A DNA stretch of 64,000 nucleotides from the NCBI GenBank assembly GCA_024138025.1, contig JAMXBD010000093.1:496001-560000 (forward strand). The letters run 5' to 3'. The number at the start of each line of letters is the position of its first letter. Within the stretch, counting starts at the first letter, position 1. The notes under the pieces were generated by a model that worked only from the letters and a program-made list of their open reading frames with translations, did no database searches and was not told where the DNA came from. Positions 14,532-27,600 of the stretch are shown here, in pieces. This stretch comes from Combretum micranthum (Eukaryota > Streptophyta > Magnoliopsida > Myrtales > Combretaceae). A program made the position numbers and the translations under genes.

Positions 14532-14890
14532 ATACCAAACCAATGTAAGAGCTTCTAGCAATGCAGAGCTTATGTACATGATTAACAAAATTGTTGATGA
14601 TAAAGTCACATTTTAGTTTTGAGGGATCAATTCATACCGGACTAATGGTATAATTTATACCAAATCAATGTAAGAGCTTCAAACAATTCAGAGCTTATGT
14701 ACACAATTAACAAAACTATTGATGATAAAATCACATTTTGGGAGTTTGAGGTATCAATTCATGGCTGACTAATAATTCACAAAATGTGTGTACGAAGCCT
14801 TACAAATAGCTACAATTAGAATATGGAGCTTAAAAATAAAGTCATATTTTGGGAATTTACGAAGTCGGTCCACACGTGATTAATAATTTA
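14532..14890. repeat. tandem repeat, ~125-bp unit, two clear copies plus a decayed third
   Basis: The segment from 14532 (ATACCAAACCAATGTAAGAG...) recurs from 14657 with few changes, including the shared blocks GCAGAGCTTATGTACA / TCAGAGCTTATGTACA and GATGATAAARTCACATTTT. A third, more diverged copy with AAAGTCATATTTTGGGA follows up to about 14890. The period is about 125 bp. No coding potential. Confidence 0.7.
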
Positions 14891-15768
14891 AAAGGTATTT
14901 TTTTATAATTTATGCCCGAATAAATATTACAAACATAGAGGCATTGGCTTCAATTTACATGTTTTTCTGCCATCCTTTCTTGAGGCAAAATGCTTTCCAA
15001 AAGGACGGATGGAGAGGGTGAGCCATGAAACGACAAAAGGAAGAGCAGTGAAAATACAATGCTTTATTTGCAAAAGTAGTCCTCTTTCATGGACACAGTA
15101 ATTGATCATATCTTGTAGGATGGTCTGTTAAAAGTTCGTGGTATGCATAGTAAAACACGACATGATCCGCAGCTTTTTCTTATTTTTTTCCTTCACATAG
15201 ATGGCTCTTTTCCTCAGTAATTCTGAAGATTCTTTTGCTTTTCAAGCTCCATAATGTTTACAGATTGAGGAAGCCAGCCAAACAACTTCATTTGTTTTTT
15301 TACTTTTACGATCAGAAGATGTACGCCTTTCATTATTTCGAAATGAATTATTCATCTCTTTACATAACATATTTAAATTATTTGTTAATCAATCGATATA
15401 TCTATATGAGTTTATTATAGATAAATTATACAATACGAATTTATGTCACGTTGTCATATTATAGATATATCCCTAGGGTTTCATTAAATAGTGATACATA
15501 TACAACTAGCATTATCAAACTTGGATTGACTCTCTCAGCTCAATCTGGGCGAATTTGACCCCTCCTTAGAAACGGGTTAATTCAACCGTGGTTCATCCCC
15601 AATTCAATTTGGTTTATACATTGATATATAATCCTGTCGCATGTCTAAGCCAAAGCCTTAGGCTGGATCTAACAATATTACCATAAGTTTATACTCTGTC
15701 TTTTTTCATTTTGAACTAAATTTTTTTTACTACTCTCATGGATTTTTTTTTTCCTTTATTGAGGGTAG
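14891..15768. other. intergenic stretch, nothing recognised
   Basis: Only short unrelated open frames are present, on both strands. No repeat structure or RNA gene was noticed. Confidence 0.4.
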
Positions 15769-16208
15769 GATTATTTACAAAAGCATAACTTTTATTTTGG
15801 TACTTTTACAAATGACTAACCCAAGTTTTAATTTTAGACAAATATATTATCTGTGTTTTTGGTGCTTTTACAAGAAAGTAACTTGAGTTTTAATTTTGAA
15901 AAATATATGGCTTGTGTTTTGCCACTTGTGAGAATAAGTGATCTAAAGTTTTGATTTTTTGACAAATACATGGCATGTATTTTATAACTTTGTATTAAAA
16001 ATATAGGTAATATATTTGTTAATGAACCAAACCCAAGTAACTTATTTGCAAAAAATCAAAACATATATCATGTATTTATCAAAAATAAAATTCAAATCAC
16101 TTAATTGTTAAAATATCACAACACATGTTATATGTTTGTCAAAAAAAAACTTAATTTACTTATTTGTAAAAATACTTTTAAAAAATAAGTTATCTTTTTG
16201 TGATTTTC
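15769..16208. mobile_element. fold-back element: long imperfect inverted repeat built from ~75-bp subrepeats
   Basis: The left half (15769 to about 15990) and the reverse complement of the right half align along their length. TTTACAAAAGCATAACTT on the left matches ATCACAAAAAGATAACTT read inward from the right end. Each arm also repeats a motif pair of the kind ACAAATAAGTAACTTRAGTT and GACAAATACATGNCATGT about every 75 bp. A transcript could fold into a hairpin with ~220-nt arms. No terminal motif or target duplication could be fixed, so the superfamily is open; the GG-starting, AT-rich ends are faintly Mutator-like. Confidence 0.65.
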
Positions 16209-19200
16209 CTTTGTTCTTATTCTTATATAAATTTTGATGCACTTCTTTCCTCCTCTTTTCCCAATTAATATTATATTTGTTAAATTGTTATTGTTCATAA
16301 CTTCATATCGCCTTCATGCTGCTATAAATCGCGCTCCTATGTAACAGTTAAAATTTCAAATCAAAAGTAATGTTGACACCTGTCTTTGCTAGAATATTTA
16401 CTTTTCGATCTTACCAGATCTTTATTCTCCTATGGATGAAAAAGCACAGCATTCTTGGACAAGAACTGAGGATAATGGCAGACTTTTTCAGATGATTAAT
16501 TTTTGTGTGATGTTTGTCAGAGACAAATCGACAAGAACAGCAGTACTCTTTAGCTCGGATTCTGAAAGGGCTAATTAAAACTGAGTCAACACTGGATCCT
16601 GAGCATATAATCAAACTGTAGTATATTGTGTGCATGCAGGAAATCATGGCACAGTGTCTTTATGAGCTTTTTCATATATAATACTTTATCCAAGCTAAGG
16701 GTATGCTCGATCTTATGAAAAAAATATCATAATATTAGACTGGAAGAAGAAAGGAAGTAGGACTGAGCAATCGATAATTAATTAAGCCTACGCTTAAAAT
16801 CCTTCTTATTGAATAAGCAAAGTTCTCATGACGACCGACCACTTTAAGGATGTCAAATGGTAGCCTCTTTGAAAAATTTCCTCCACATTTGTTATAACGA
16901 CGATTGCGAGGTTTTCCAAAAACCATAATGATGATAAGAGAATTTTAATATCACAAATACACTCATTCATGATTTCATGAATTTATAATTTTATGAGATT
17001 TTTCTTAGTTTAAACTAATGGAAAATCGTTTAGGTATTAACTCTTAATAAAATATTAGTTTAGATATATGATTATATAAGTTTACGATAATGCATGGTTT
17101 TATGGGATCTACTGATTTTACATACTCTATTTTTAGTAGAATTGTGAGTTCGATAATCTTAATAATAATCTTAAAATGTTGAAGATTTTAATGATTTTTA
17201 ATGTAGGTGTAATGCTAAATGCTTGTAGTGGTCACTCGTCACCAACTGTAGTGGTTTAAATGAGAAAAATCCCCCTTTGAAAAAATAGAAAATTGGTTTG
17301 CTGTTTATATGATTGTTGTTATTATTGTTGATTGTTGGCATTAGCCTTCATCCTTCCATCATTACTTCCCATTAACAGTTACTAGCAATTGTAAAAATTG
17401 TGCTAATTACAAAAATAATTGCGACGTTGTTTTGGAAATTTCCTTTTAAAAATAAAATATGCTGTGAAGTAAATGGAATATATTGTTGCAAATTAGCAGT
17501 ATCTTGAAGTTTCCAACCATAAGAACTTACAATGAGGGAATGGTTTTTTTTTTTTTTTTAATAAACTTTAACAAGTTCCAAAAATATTTGTAAATATGTT
17601 ATGGAAAAATGAGTAATTTGTATAAATTATGATTGTAAATAAGTGAAGTTGCTGGCACAAAAAAAAAAGTAGAGTTGATGATATTGTGCTAAACTCAAGC
17701 TTGGATAAGCTTAGAATATTATGCTTGAGCTCAATTTAAAGTACAATTCATCAAAATCAATTTCAACTCAATTTAGTTTGTTTAAACTGCTATCTATGAC
17801 ATATTTTTTACTCAAATTAAAATAATATCTATCTATAAACTCAACTTGAACTTTATTAGCACTGAAAGTTGACTCAAATTCGATTAGAATGGTCAAATTT
17901 TATAAAGTGCAAGCTTAACTCATGAAGGTACTTAAGTGGCTTGGAGTTTACGCTTGACTTGGTTATTCTCAAATTGAAATTGAATTCAAATAAATATTAT
18001 AACAAACTTAAGTCGTTAACAAATAGTTGGAATCATTCATACCATAAAAGATGGACCAAGATTTCATAGAGGCTATTATTCAAGATAAGCAAAAGCATCC
18101 CAAGCATAATGGTTGTTATGTTTTACCATACTCATTGTTATTTTTCTCTACGTGTCGATAGTCCCATGTCCAATACTTTTTCCTTTCTTTATGTTTTTCA
18201 TCTTTATTTCAGGTGATCTCCATACTTCTCCTAGAGAGAATTTCTCATAAACCATAGCACATGAGCAATAAGGGGTATTAACAGTCACAATATAACTGGG
18301 GCTAATGTGTACGATGGAAATATGATGGTCGTATCGAGTAGGGCATCAATGGGGGTAAGGGGGCTAGATGATCCTCCGACTGCTCCAATACATCCTTTTA
18401 GGGCGATAGAAAGGCATTACAATAGAGTAATAAATGAGTATTTTCAGCATCTATAGTTTGATAGACTTATAAACATCACCAAGAAAACCCATCCATTGTG
18501 TGCACAAGCTTGGGTGGGAAAGCTTAAACAGTCATTGAACTAGATTCTTGTCATATGCTCAAAAGGAAAGGTCTTGGTAATGTCTAATAACTTGATTGTT
18601 ATGAGCTAAATCATAACAACAAAATACTTCCTTGTCATTGACATAACAAATCCCTTATGCTAGATATTGCAGCAGCAGAATCTCAATTAAAGTCGGCATT
18701 TATTACTGACAATTTCAATTTTTAGGTTTAGAAACCGCCAACATTAATGATAGGCTGCTAACTTTTATTTCCAGCATTAATTATCGGTTTTGACTCTTAG
18801 GATTCTATTTTTAGGTTTCCTTTAGTCATTATTTATATTTATTATTTTTTTTTTTAAGATTCTGTCTTTTGGGTTTCCTTTGTAATGCTATAAATAGTCT
18901 TTAGAGCTTTTGTAAAAGATAAGACTTTTGATATATGATATGACTTTTGAAATTCTATTTTGAGAGAGTTTTCTTCAAATTTGCAATTGCTTAGCAATTG
19001 TGTGATTAAGTTCACGTTTGAAATCAATCATAGTTATTGATTTCTGTTATTCAACACTTCACGTTGCGTCACTAGGATAAATTTGATGTGAAGTAGTGAG
19101 AGGGAAAGGTGAAGTTGAAGACATTCTTACACATTGTGACTTGTAAATCTTACTACGTTATGTATAAGGGTTATGAATCTACTACGAGAAAAATAAGGGA

Positions 19201-19279
19201 GTAGGATGGCTGCTCATAGCATGTATATCCTTAGGAATTTGATCATAGGATTAGTAATTGGAAAGGTATCATGTGACTT
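16209..19279. other. intergenic stretch with degenerate repeats and possible LTR debris
   Basis: A segment at 17680-18010 is rich in CAAGCTTG, GAGCTCAA and ACTCAA motifs in both orientations, like two other places in the window. At about 18830-19080 a TATAAATAG motif is followed by sequence resembling the transcribed part of an LTR (AATCATAGTTATTGATTTC), but no matching second LTR, primer-binding site or coding remnant was found. Nothing else is supported. Confidence 0.35.
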
Positions 19280-20017
19280 TAGATATAGGAACGATTCGGT
19301 TCTAAACTGGAAGCTGGGCTAGAATCGTCATTGGTGGTTCTAAAACAGGAATCGAACAAGTTAGCTAGTTTTGGAATTGGCTAAAGAATCGCTGGTTTTT
19401 CTATTCCTAGACGGCTTTATGGTCTAGATCTGGGTGGAACCAGCAGTTCCAATAGATTCTATTAAAAAAAAAGGAAAATTAGAGAAAAAAATTAAAAAAT
19501 TATGTTAATAAATATATAATTATTACTATTTACAATTTTTCATTAAATAGTAAAATTTATTATTTATTTATAATATTTAATGTGTTATTATCAACAGCGC
19601 ACATAAATATAACTTAAAATCATATATAATTTAGTTTATATGAACTTATCCTAAAAGAAAAATCCATTTCCTTAATAATGTGGGACTATTTTTGTATTGT
19701 AACTTTCTTTTTATCATCTAGAATATTTTGCAATCTCATTTTACTAACTACAATTGATATGGATTGTGTTGTATATAAATAAATGCACATTCTAAACAAA
19801 TTTTAAAAAAATTGGTTAAATAATTTAACACTTTAAACAATAATTAATTATTTTGATTTTTAAATTTTATTTTTTTTTCTATTTTTATTAGAAAAAAGGC
19901 GGTTCTACGGTTCTAAAACCAAAATCAGAAATTGCTAGTTCTATAAAACTAGACCAGAACTATGGGAGACGATTCCAATTCCGGTTCAGTAAGTTTCCGA
20001 AACCATGCTTATGTCTA
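19280..20017. mobile_element. non-autonomous hAT-like element, GGTTC-rich
   Basis: The left end reads TAGATATAGGAACGATTCGG and the right end, reverse-complemented, TAGACATAAGCATGGTTTCGG. Flanks TGTGACTT (19272-19279) and AAAGACTT (20018-20025) share their last five bases, compatible with a decayed 8-bp target duplication. Both subterminal parts are full of GGTTC/GAACC motifs and the core is pure AT. There is no coding capacity. It resembles the elements at 46158 and 59583. Confidence 0.55.
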
Positions 20018-20025
20018 AAAGACTT

Positions 20026-21498
20026 GTTTGACGCAGCTCCAATTAATTATATAAGGATTTACTAAACCCTATCTATGCAATCTAATGTAGTTAAAACTAG
20101 TTAACACGACATCACTTTTCTTAATCACGGCATCATTGAATACTGAAATGTAGAAAATTGGTCATAGCAAAAACTTCTTGTGGATCTTATCCATGGCCTC
20201 TCCGTCCATAGTTTTTATTATCTTTTTCAATTTTGGTATTCATTCCTTACTACCATCTAATTATTGTTGATTCTATTTTATGATCATGTTGTTGGAATAT
20301 TCTGTCTAATTTGTTGATGGGCGAGTGATATGTTATGCAGTCTTATGGTTTTATGTTTTTTTTTATATTAATTTCTATATAAATTTAAAAATTACATAAT
20401 TATAAAACGCAAATTATTACAATTATATTTGTGATGGTACAAATATAAATAATTTATCTCATTTGTAACTAGTTTAAATTATATTTATTTTAAATATTAA
20501 ATTCAAAATATTCAGAAAAATATAGAAAGGAAAAAAATAAAAAATAAAAAATAAAAAGAAAAGTTATGCATGTGGCAATTTTTCTATACCGCCGTGTGGA
20601 CTTTTAATTATGTAGGAAAACATCACTAGGAATAATACATGAAACAACAATTTTGAGACTGAAGATTGGCCAACGAAGCCAATATAATTTATTTTTTGTT
20701 GTTACAATGGAAAAGAAAGATTTGAATCTAATCATTCCACTTCGAAGACCAACAATAATACTATTAGACCATAATATCAAAGATAAAATTGATATCAATA
20801 ATTAAGTAACAATTTCTTATACCTTAAACCTAGGGATAAAAGAAATTGACCGGCCATACTAATTCAATTTGTAAAAATATATACATATTGAGGTTTTATA
20901 TATCTAGAGCTTAAGTGTAATGTTTTTCTTGTCCCATGCTTCGTCATATTAGAGTCGCCAAAGTGCATTATCTTTTCGCATATGCAAAAGTTACTAGAAT
21001 TGATTAATCACATAGGTTTTATCTATTATTTCGACACCTTCCATGCACAATGGTGAGGACGGTTGAATCATGATTCCGATACTCCCAACGTGGTGAGTAC
21101 ACTATGTTACTGACAACAGGATCCTATACCTTAGAGTATATATATTTATCTTAAAGGACATTGTGTGTCTTTCGTCTATCTACATGCCCATGTCTTGAAG
21201 AAGATAATATATTCCCCTTTTCTTAACAAGTAAATTTTTATCTAACTTTATATTCATTGAAAGTTGTAAGACCCAAAATTGCAGGCAAATGGAGATGTGA
21301 GCTGATTAATCAGGAATTTGAGTCGGCATCATTTATTTTGTTATTTTTACTGACTCTAATAATTTTATTTGAAGCTTATATATAGATTTATATTAGCAAC
21401 TATGTCTAGGAGAGGGTTAATGTTCTTATACAAAAATATATTAGCTGATATAGTTTTTTTTTTTTTTTCCTGAGTTCATATAGAGTTTAAAGCATAAC
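20026..21498. other. intergenic stretch, nothing recognised
   Basis: AT-rich sequence with A/T homopolymers. The 64-codon open frame near 20604-20798 has no recognisable family. No repeats with partners in the window were noticed. Confidence 0.4.
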
Positions 21499-21800
21499 GA
21501 GATAATATCACAAATGATACTTAAATTTTTATAAAATATGCAATTAGGTATTTGAATTTTAAAATTGATCAATTTAGTACATGAATATTAAAATTAATCG
21601 ATTTAATACCTAGAAATCTTTGAAATTAATCAATTTATTACCTAAGAAAACTTGATGAAAGTACTATTGGTATGCATAAAAAGTTTTTTGAAATATTAAA
21701 TTAATCAATTTGAAAATTCATAATTGAATCGATCAATTTTAAAGTTTAGATACCTAATTGCATTGTTTTTTAAGTTTGGGTACCACTTGTGATAATGATC
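21499..21800. mobile_element. MITE with ~80-bp terminal inverted repeats
   Basis: The left end GAGATAATATCACAAATG and the reverse complement of the right end GATCATTATCACAAGTG begin an inverted repeat that continues through GCAATTAGGTATTTGAATTT and GCAATTAGGTATCTAAACTT to ATTGATCAATTT. Short AAAGCATAA / CAAACATAA strings lie at or one base inside the two flanks and may be a decayed target duplication. This is the look of a widespread plant MITE, possibly Mutator-derived. Non-coding. Confidence 0.65.
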
Positions 21801-21809
21801 CAAACATAA

Positions 21810-23014
21810 AATGATTTTGTGTTATTTTATCTTTTCACTAATCTCTTTTTGTTTTTAATATTAGTCTTGAAACAACTTATCTAATTATGTTTTATATTAA
21901 CACAATAATAAAAGTGTAGAGAGCCGAAATTTGTTACATTAAATTTTAGGTTAAACTCATTTGAAAATACTTCCTAAGACTACGTGACATGGATGGGGAT
22001 GTTGGATCTATTATTAAGGCAGCTTAGAAAGCTTTGGTATGGTGAGTTTTGAGCAAGAATCATTCATCTATCAAGTTTTAACTTTAAGGGAATCACATTC
22101 ATCTAATATGACCTTCTATAGGGGTAAAATTAGAGGAGCCATTAGAAAAATCCATGAATGGGAGGATTTACCACACTTGTTGATCGTTTATGTAATCCGA
22201 TGGATGTTATCAATAGTTAAACTCTATAAATACTCCAAAGCTCCTCATTGTTAAATAGATTTTAGGGATTCAAAGAAACACTATTTTATTGTCAAATTAC
22301 AATCTAAAAAGATCAAAGAGAGCTCAAAACAAAAAACTCACCACCTCTGCACCAACTGTGGGGTCAAATTTATATAGCTCATTTATCTATCACATGTACA
22401 TTTAAATTTTTTGAGATTATCTGATCTTCCTATATACCTTCTATTCCTAAATCATCCTTGTGTGTAATTACCATCTTACTCTCCTGAGCCCGCATGTAGC
22501 GCAAAATGTAAATTTTATACATGTGGCTAATACTACTAGATTCCCACACTATTCTATTTAAAAGTGTCAAACAAACAAGTTGCCCCATGAGCAATGGTAA
22601 CACACCAATGATGTGGTCCCTAACAACATGTTTACATGGAAGCTGTAATGTGTTTTGTCAAAGGAGAAATCTGTCGAATCATATTGATCACGGGAACGTT
22701 AAGGCAGGATCATGCTGTATGTAATTTGATTTATGCTGAGGTTATAATTACTATGACCTCAAAGAGTGTGTAGGAATATGGCTGAATCCTTATTGGTCGG
22801 GTAAGATATTGATTATCCAATTAAAATCTTTATCTTTGCACGTTTTACGAGTTCAATATCAAGATGAAGACTGTAATTATGGGAGAACTGAATAAGTTAC
22901 AACGTTAGTCCCTCACCTCTATACGATACATTTGTTGGAGTTTAAAACCCTTGTCATCTATTTCAAAGGTCCAAGTTTGAAAACCTTTGTCTCTCGATAT
23001 CGATGTTTACCTTG
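21810..23014. other. intergenic stretch, nothing firm
   Basis: Contains CTATAAATACTCC near 22223 followed by sequence that could be the transcribed start of an old LTR or gene, but no supporting partner was found. Small open frames at 22039 and 22521 are unrecognised. Confidence 0.35.
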
Positions 23015-25326
23015 CATTATTCTTTTGATAAAAGCGTAGGATGAAGCAAATTGATAATGATATTATGGGAAATTGTGAATACATCCCAAATTATTGAACG
23101 AATGTACATGGATTTATCAAACTCTCCTATTATGTTTATTTGAGGTGAATTACTACTATTCCATACGCCCTTTGTCAAGTTGAAGATCCTTCTTATGATA
23201 ATTCAAAGGCCATCTCTATGATCGAAACATTGTATTGTGTTATATAACAGTTGAACACTATTTGTTATTATTTTCAATTTCTAAGGGCAAATTATGCCCT
23301 TAGGTAGACACACTATTAGTAAAGACATTTCGAATCATCATCAATTCGTCCTTTATATGAGATGCTCAGTATATATAAGAAAATAAGGGAATAAAAAGAA
23401 AACAGTAAAGCTGGTGCTTCAATAATGGAATATGGCTCCATAAATAATGATTTATACGATAAGAATATAATTAGAAAATTGTAATGAAAAAATGGATGAG
23501 GTTCTAATTATGGTTTTCAAAATCGTCAGTTAGCTGTACATTTTTACGAGTTTGTGACCTATAAATTTTTTCTTAATTAAAATGAAAGTAAATCATTTCA
23601 ATGCAAATTTTAAGTAAAATCATAAATGTTGGAATCCAATTAAATTTATAATTTTCCTGGTTATGTGTATTTTTATACAATTATATCGATTCTATACAAT
23701 TTAGTGAATAATAAAATTACAATTTTAATAAGCATAGTTCTGATTATAGTGAATACTATTGGTACAACAATTATGTGGATGTAATAAATGTATTGTTAAG
23801 CGAAAAGGAAAATTCCTGAACTTATATCCTTTTTGTACCTTGGATTTCTTCATATAACCTTTGATACCATATCCAAATTTATTGGCACAAACTACCAAGC
23901 ATCTTATTAGAATTGAGCCAAAAGATGAAGTTACATTCAAATATATTTTCTATAACTAACTTTTGGTCATATTTTACAAAAAAAAAAAAAAAAAAGACTG
24001 AATCCACCTATGACTATAAGAATAGGGTAAAAAGCAACATGTCAAGTAAATTTAAAACATGATCCAAAAAACATGTATATATGCATCAAAGAAACAACAA
24101 AATATTGTTTTAATAAGTTTATATCATTGTCAATAACTTTATAATGCAGTTACATAAACATTGTTAACACGATATATTAAGTTTATTTGGGTAATTTATA
24201 CGGACCTCTTCTGAAATCTTTTAACCTATAGTATTTGAAATGTTTGCATCTGATCCCTTAAAACCTAAACATATTTAAGGAATGGAAATCTTTCAAGGGG
24301 TTCGCATGCTAATTTAAAATATATAAGGAAAAGAAAAAAGAGTTTGCTTAATTTTAAAAGATTTTAGAAAATATCGGTGCTGTTGAAAACCAGTGTAATA
24401 GTATTTTAGAAAGAAATGATAATGATAAGTGTATATTATTTCAGTCTAGATGTAAACACATACTTGCCACGTTAAGCACGTGCAGCTTTTACAACTGGAA
24501 TTAGTAAAACTTTCTTTTTATTAATTTTTTATTATATATGTATTTGTGAGACTTCAATTGGCTTTGGTAACTGTGCCGATATCTCGTTTTTGTGTAAGGA
24601 AGGTTACAAGATTATCGCCTTCTTTTTACATGGTATTTTGCTTTCAAAACTGCCCACAGGAAGGGAAAAAAAGAAAAGCTAAGCTTGGATTCCCAGATAT
24701 GATGCAATGATGAGTGCATGCAACCTATTCGCCTTTTTCATTTATTACTCCTTTTTTTTTTTTTTTTTTACGACTTCGTAGCTAAACTCTACCAGCCCAT
24801 AATCATATACTATTTACAAGAAATTATTGCTACATTTTTTATCCTTACAATATATAGCTCCATGTAAATTTTTTTCGCCACTTCTACGGTTTCGTAAAAA
24901 ATTATTGAGATATTTACGAGAATAATGCAGATAACAGAAATACAATAGTCAGAAAATTAATCTAAAAAAAATGAATTAACAAGTTTACTAAGCTTCAGAA
25001 GTACTAAATATTGAGAAAAATAGAACTTTGAGCTCCATATAAATATACTCCATTAAATTTTAAATGTTATAAATAATATTCCTAAAGTTACATAAGTGGC
25101 AAATAAATTCTAGAAGTTGCGAAATGACCCTCCAAAATCTTGATCAAAGTGTGAAGACATATTTCAAACTTATCAAATTATACTTTAATACTTCTTATAC
25201 TATCACTTTGATGGTGTGGTCCGTTTTTTTTTTTATTTTTTTGGAACTCAAAAATAAAATGCCCTCTATCTTATCAGTTTAATAAAATATAATAGAAGTA
25301 TATATAATATCTAGAATTAATTCAGT
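23015..25326. repeat. direct repeat copy A (~2.3 kb) flanking the CACTA-like element
   Basis: From CATTATTCTT at 23015 to TTCAGT at 25326 this sequence matches 29751-32296 in the same order and orientation, with long blocks that differ at only scattered bases. Relative to copy B it lacks a 354-bp insertion (empty site at 24008-24014) and has about 125 extra bases near 24076-24205. Sequence outside the two borders is unrelated. It holds no gene I can support. Confidence 0.85.
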
Positions 25327-25378
25327 ACTGTATATTTTGTTAACTTCGTACTAATTTCGACATAAGATATTGTGCAGC

Positions 25379-27600
25379 ATGAATCCAAATGATCCTAACT
25401 TTCTTGAGGCAATCATGCAAGATGCTGATGGACGACCTAAGCAGTGTACCAGTAATGTTATTATTTATACTTATTCATTGACCTTATTATGTGCTTATAT
25501 GATCAACATATTAATAGTATTAATCATTTGTGTTGGTGGATAGTTCACCACACTACTCAGGAGTGGGGGTCAAGAAAGGGATGATTCTGATTCGGACTCT
25601 GATGCACCAGAGAACCAGGAGTGGAGTGTAGACGAAGCATCGCTAAGAAATGATGTGCCATGCGACGTGATACCTACCCCAAATCGTGTTAGACTTGGGG
25701 ACCCACGTGCTATCTCAATTGAGGGGAATGAGGCTACCCGATATGCACCTCGCGAGGATATTGATCTCAAGACACCACACAGGAAGCGTGGCATGTATAA
25801 AGGGCAGCGAGCAGTGGAACATTACGAAAAGTACAGTTACAGGCCAATACTTAGCGTGCCAGACGGGTATAAAGGCATCATGTGCAAACCCACTAGGGCG
25901 CTCAGGATGGATTTTCTACTCCACCATAGGGCTTCGACAAAGTTATTCGTGGACAATACTAGTGGCAAAGCATGGTCAGCATTCTTAGAGTCATATTGCT
26001 ATGGCATTATCCAAAGAGTCATGGTAAGTTCATTTTACTTTTGGTATATGCTTTCACCAATTATGTATTATGTCATATATTTATTAATGCAGTTTATTTT
26101 TGTCAATGTACAACAAAAGTTCATGGTACCCCCAGTTGAAAGAAAATACCGAAGTGATGGGAGGCCCTAAATTTTTCTGCAAGTAAATCATATAGCCATA
26201 ATTTACATAAACTCAAGTAGTATGTAATCGCCAATGGCGGAGGAGAGGTAGCTACAAGCAACCCTCCAAATAGATATGAGCATAGGGCGAATGAATGGAG
26301 GGCTTTCATCCGCTTCTTGGAGAGTGATCTGGATTACGAGGTACTTGCGTTTTGCATACAATAGATTACATGTGACTACTCCTAAACAAAGAAATAAAAT
26401 ATCTTATCATTTGTTTATTTTTTTCAAAGTCGATCCGTGGTTTACACAAAGAACCGATCACATCAAAAGGTCTTCCACATGGGAGGGACTACCTCCATGT
26501 TGGCCCACATGCTTACCAATGCGAGTCAATAATATGTTTCTTCAAACTTAATTTCAGCGTAATAGCATATATTATGATTTTTAAGTTATGCATGTGTTTT
26601 CACCTACATCTTCTTTTATATTTTAGGAATACATGCCCATAAAGAACTATTGGTGGACCCACATTAGAAAGAAGAATGGCATGCTCTCGTCTGAGTGGCA
26701 ATCACTAGAGGATACTGCTAATTTTGTAAGTCTATGCAATATTTACTTATATAATAATATATTTTTTTGGTATTTTCACACAATTGACATAATAACAGTT
26801 CATTTTTCCATATTAGGCACTGATGTAGGAGCATAGAGCCTAGGAGGATGCCATTGCTACAGCGGTAGGTAATAAGCCTATGAGTGTTGTTGCTATAATG
26901 GAGGAAGTCTTGGGCCATAGGTCTGGCTATAAGCAAGGCATGGGATATGGTGATCTAATCCTCGAGGAGAGGCTTTCTTACTTTAAACAGCCTCAGGACA
27001 AGACTCCTATGCACTTAGATGGGGGTTTCGAGACACTGTGGCGCAAGATGGAGCATATGGAGTGTTTGTTCGAGATGCATATGAGCCGACCTTCAATGCA
27101 ATCATATAAGCAGTACACATCATACTCTCAGCCTGTACCCCACATGAGTGACCCTCCTAATAGGCTCGACCCGGGCTACTCTAGCTAGAGATTTCCACCT
27201 TTCACCTCGACAGCTCCACCTCCACTACCGTATTATGGGTAGCTTGGGATGTTTAGCTAGCCAGCTGGTCAGCATGGGATACCGACTCAGCATCCTACTG
27301 AACATCACGATACTCCTTATGGCTCTAGACAACAACAGGGGCATCCCTATGCATTGGGCTTTGTACCCTAGTCATCATTAGGATCAACCTTCATTTCTGC
27401 TCCACATCATCCCCAATTCGGTTCTACCCCAATCCCTAGTGCAACTCCACAATTAGGTACAGGATCGAGTTAGCAGTATTATCCACCACTCTATAGATAC
27501 CACCAATCATCACCTTCTACAGTTTTTGCTTCTTCATCGTAGACAGCTTGTGGTATAAGGTAAACTCAGGTGCAACAGCATCACTCAAATAGAAGGCGCT
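25379..27600 (+). pseudogene. degenerate plant transposase (Ptta/En/Spm, transposase_24 type), interrupted by introns and stops
   Basis: Pieces in order: an N-terminal Met-Asn-Pro-Asn-Asp segment at 25379; an acidic segment and a basic segment (about 25570-26020); a segment with NEWRAFIRFLESD (about 26289-26330); NRSHQK...HMGGTTS (about 26450-26500), equivalent to the Asn-Arg...His-Thr-Gly-Gly motif of plant transposase_24 proteins; a THIRKKNG...SEWQSLED segment (26630-26725); then an Ala-Glu-rich stretch, a VVAIMEEVLGH segment and a Pro/Gln/Ser-rich tail to about 27600. A GT-AG intron is visible at 26726-26816. In-frame TAG codons at 26826-26828 and 26841-26843, and more in the Gln-rich tail, stand where Gln (CAG) would be expected. 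Non-functional as it stands. The family call rests on motif memory. Confidence 0.6.

Noticed and set aside
23725..23940. Minus-strand open frame with a look-alike at 30464-30670, suggesting a conserved small protein (shared FGYGIKGY and HLLHPHN segments)
   Set aside because: The similarity is explained by the 2.3-kb duplication. Most base differences between the copies change the amino acid, the reverse of what selection for a protein would leave, and the ends of the two frames differ.
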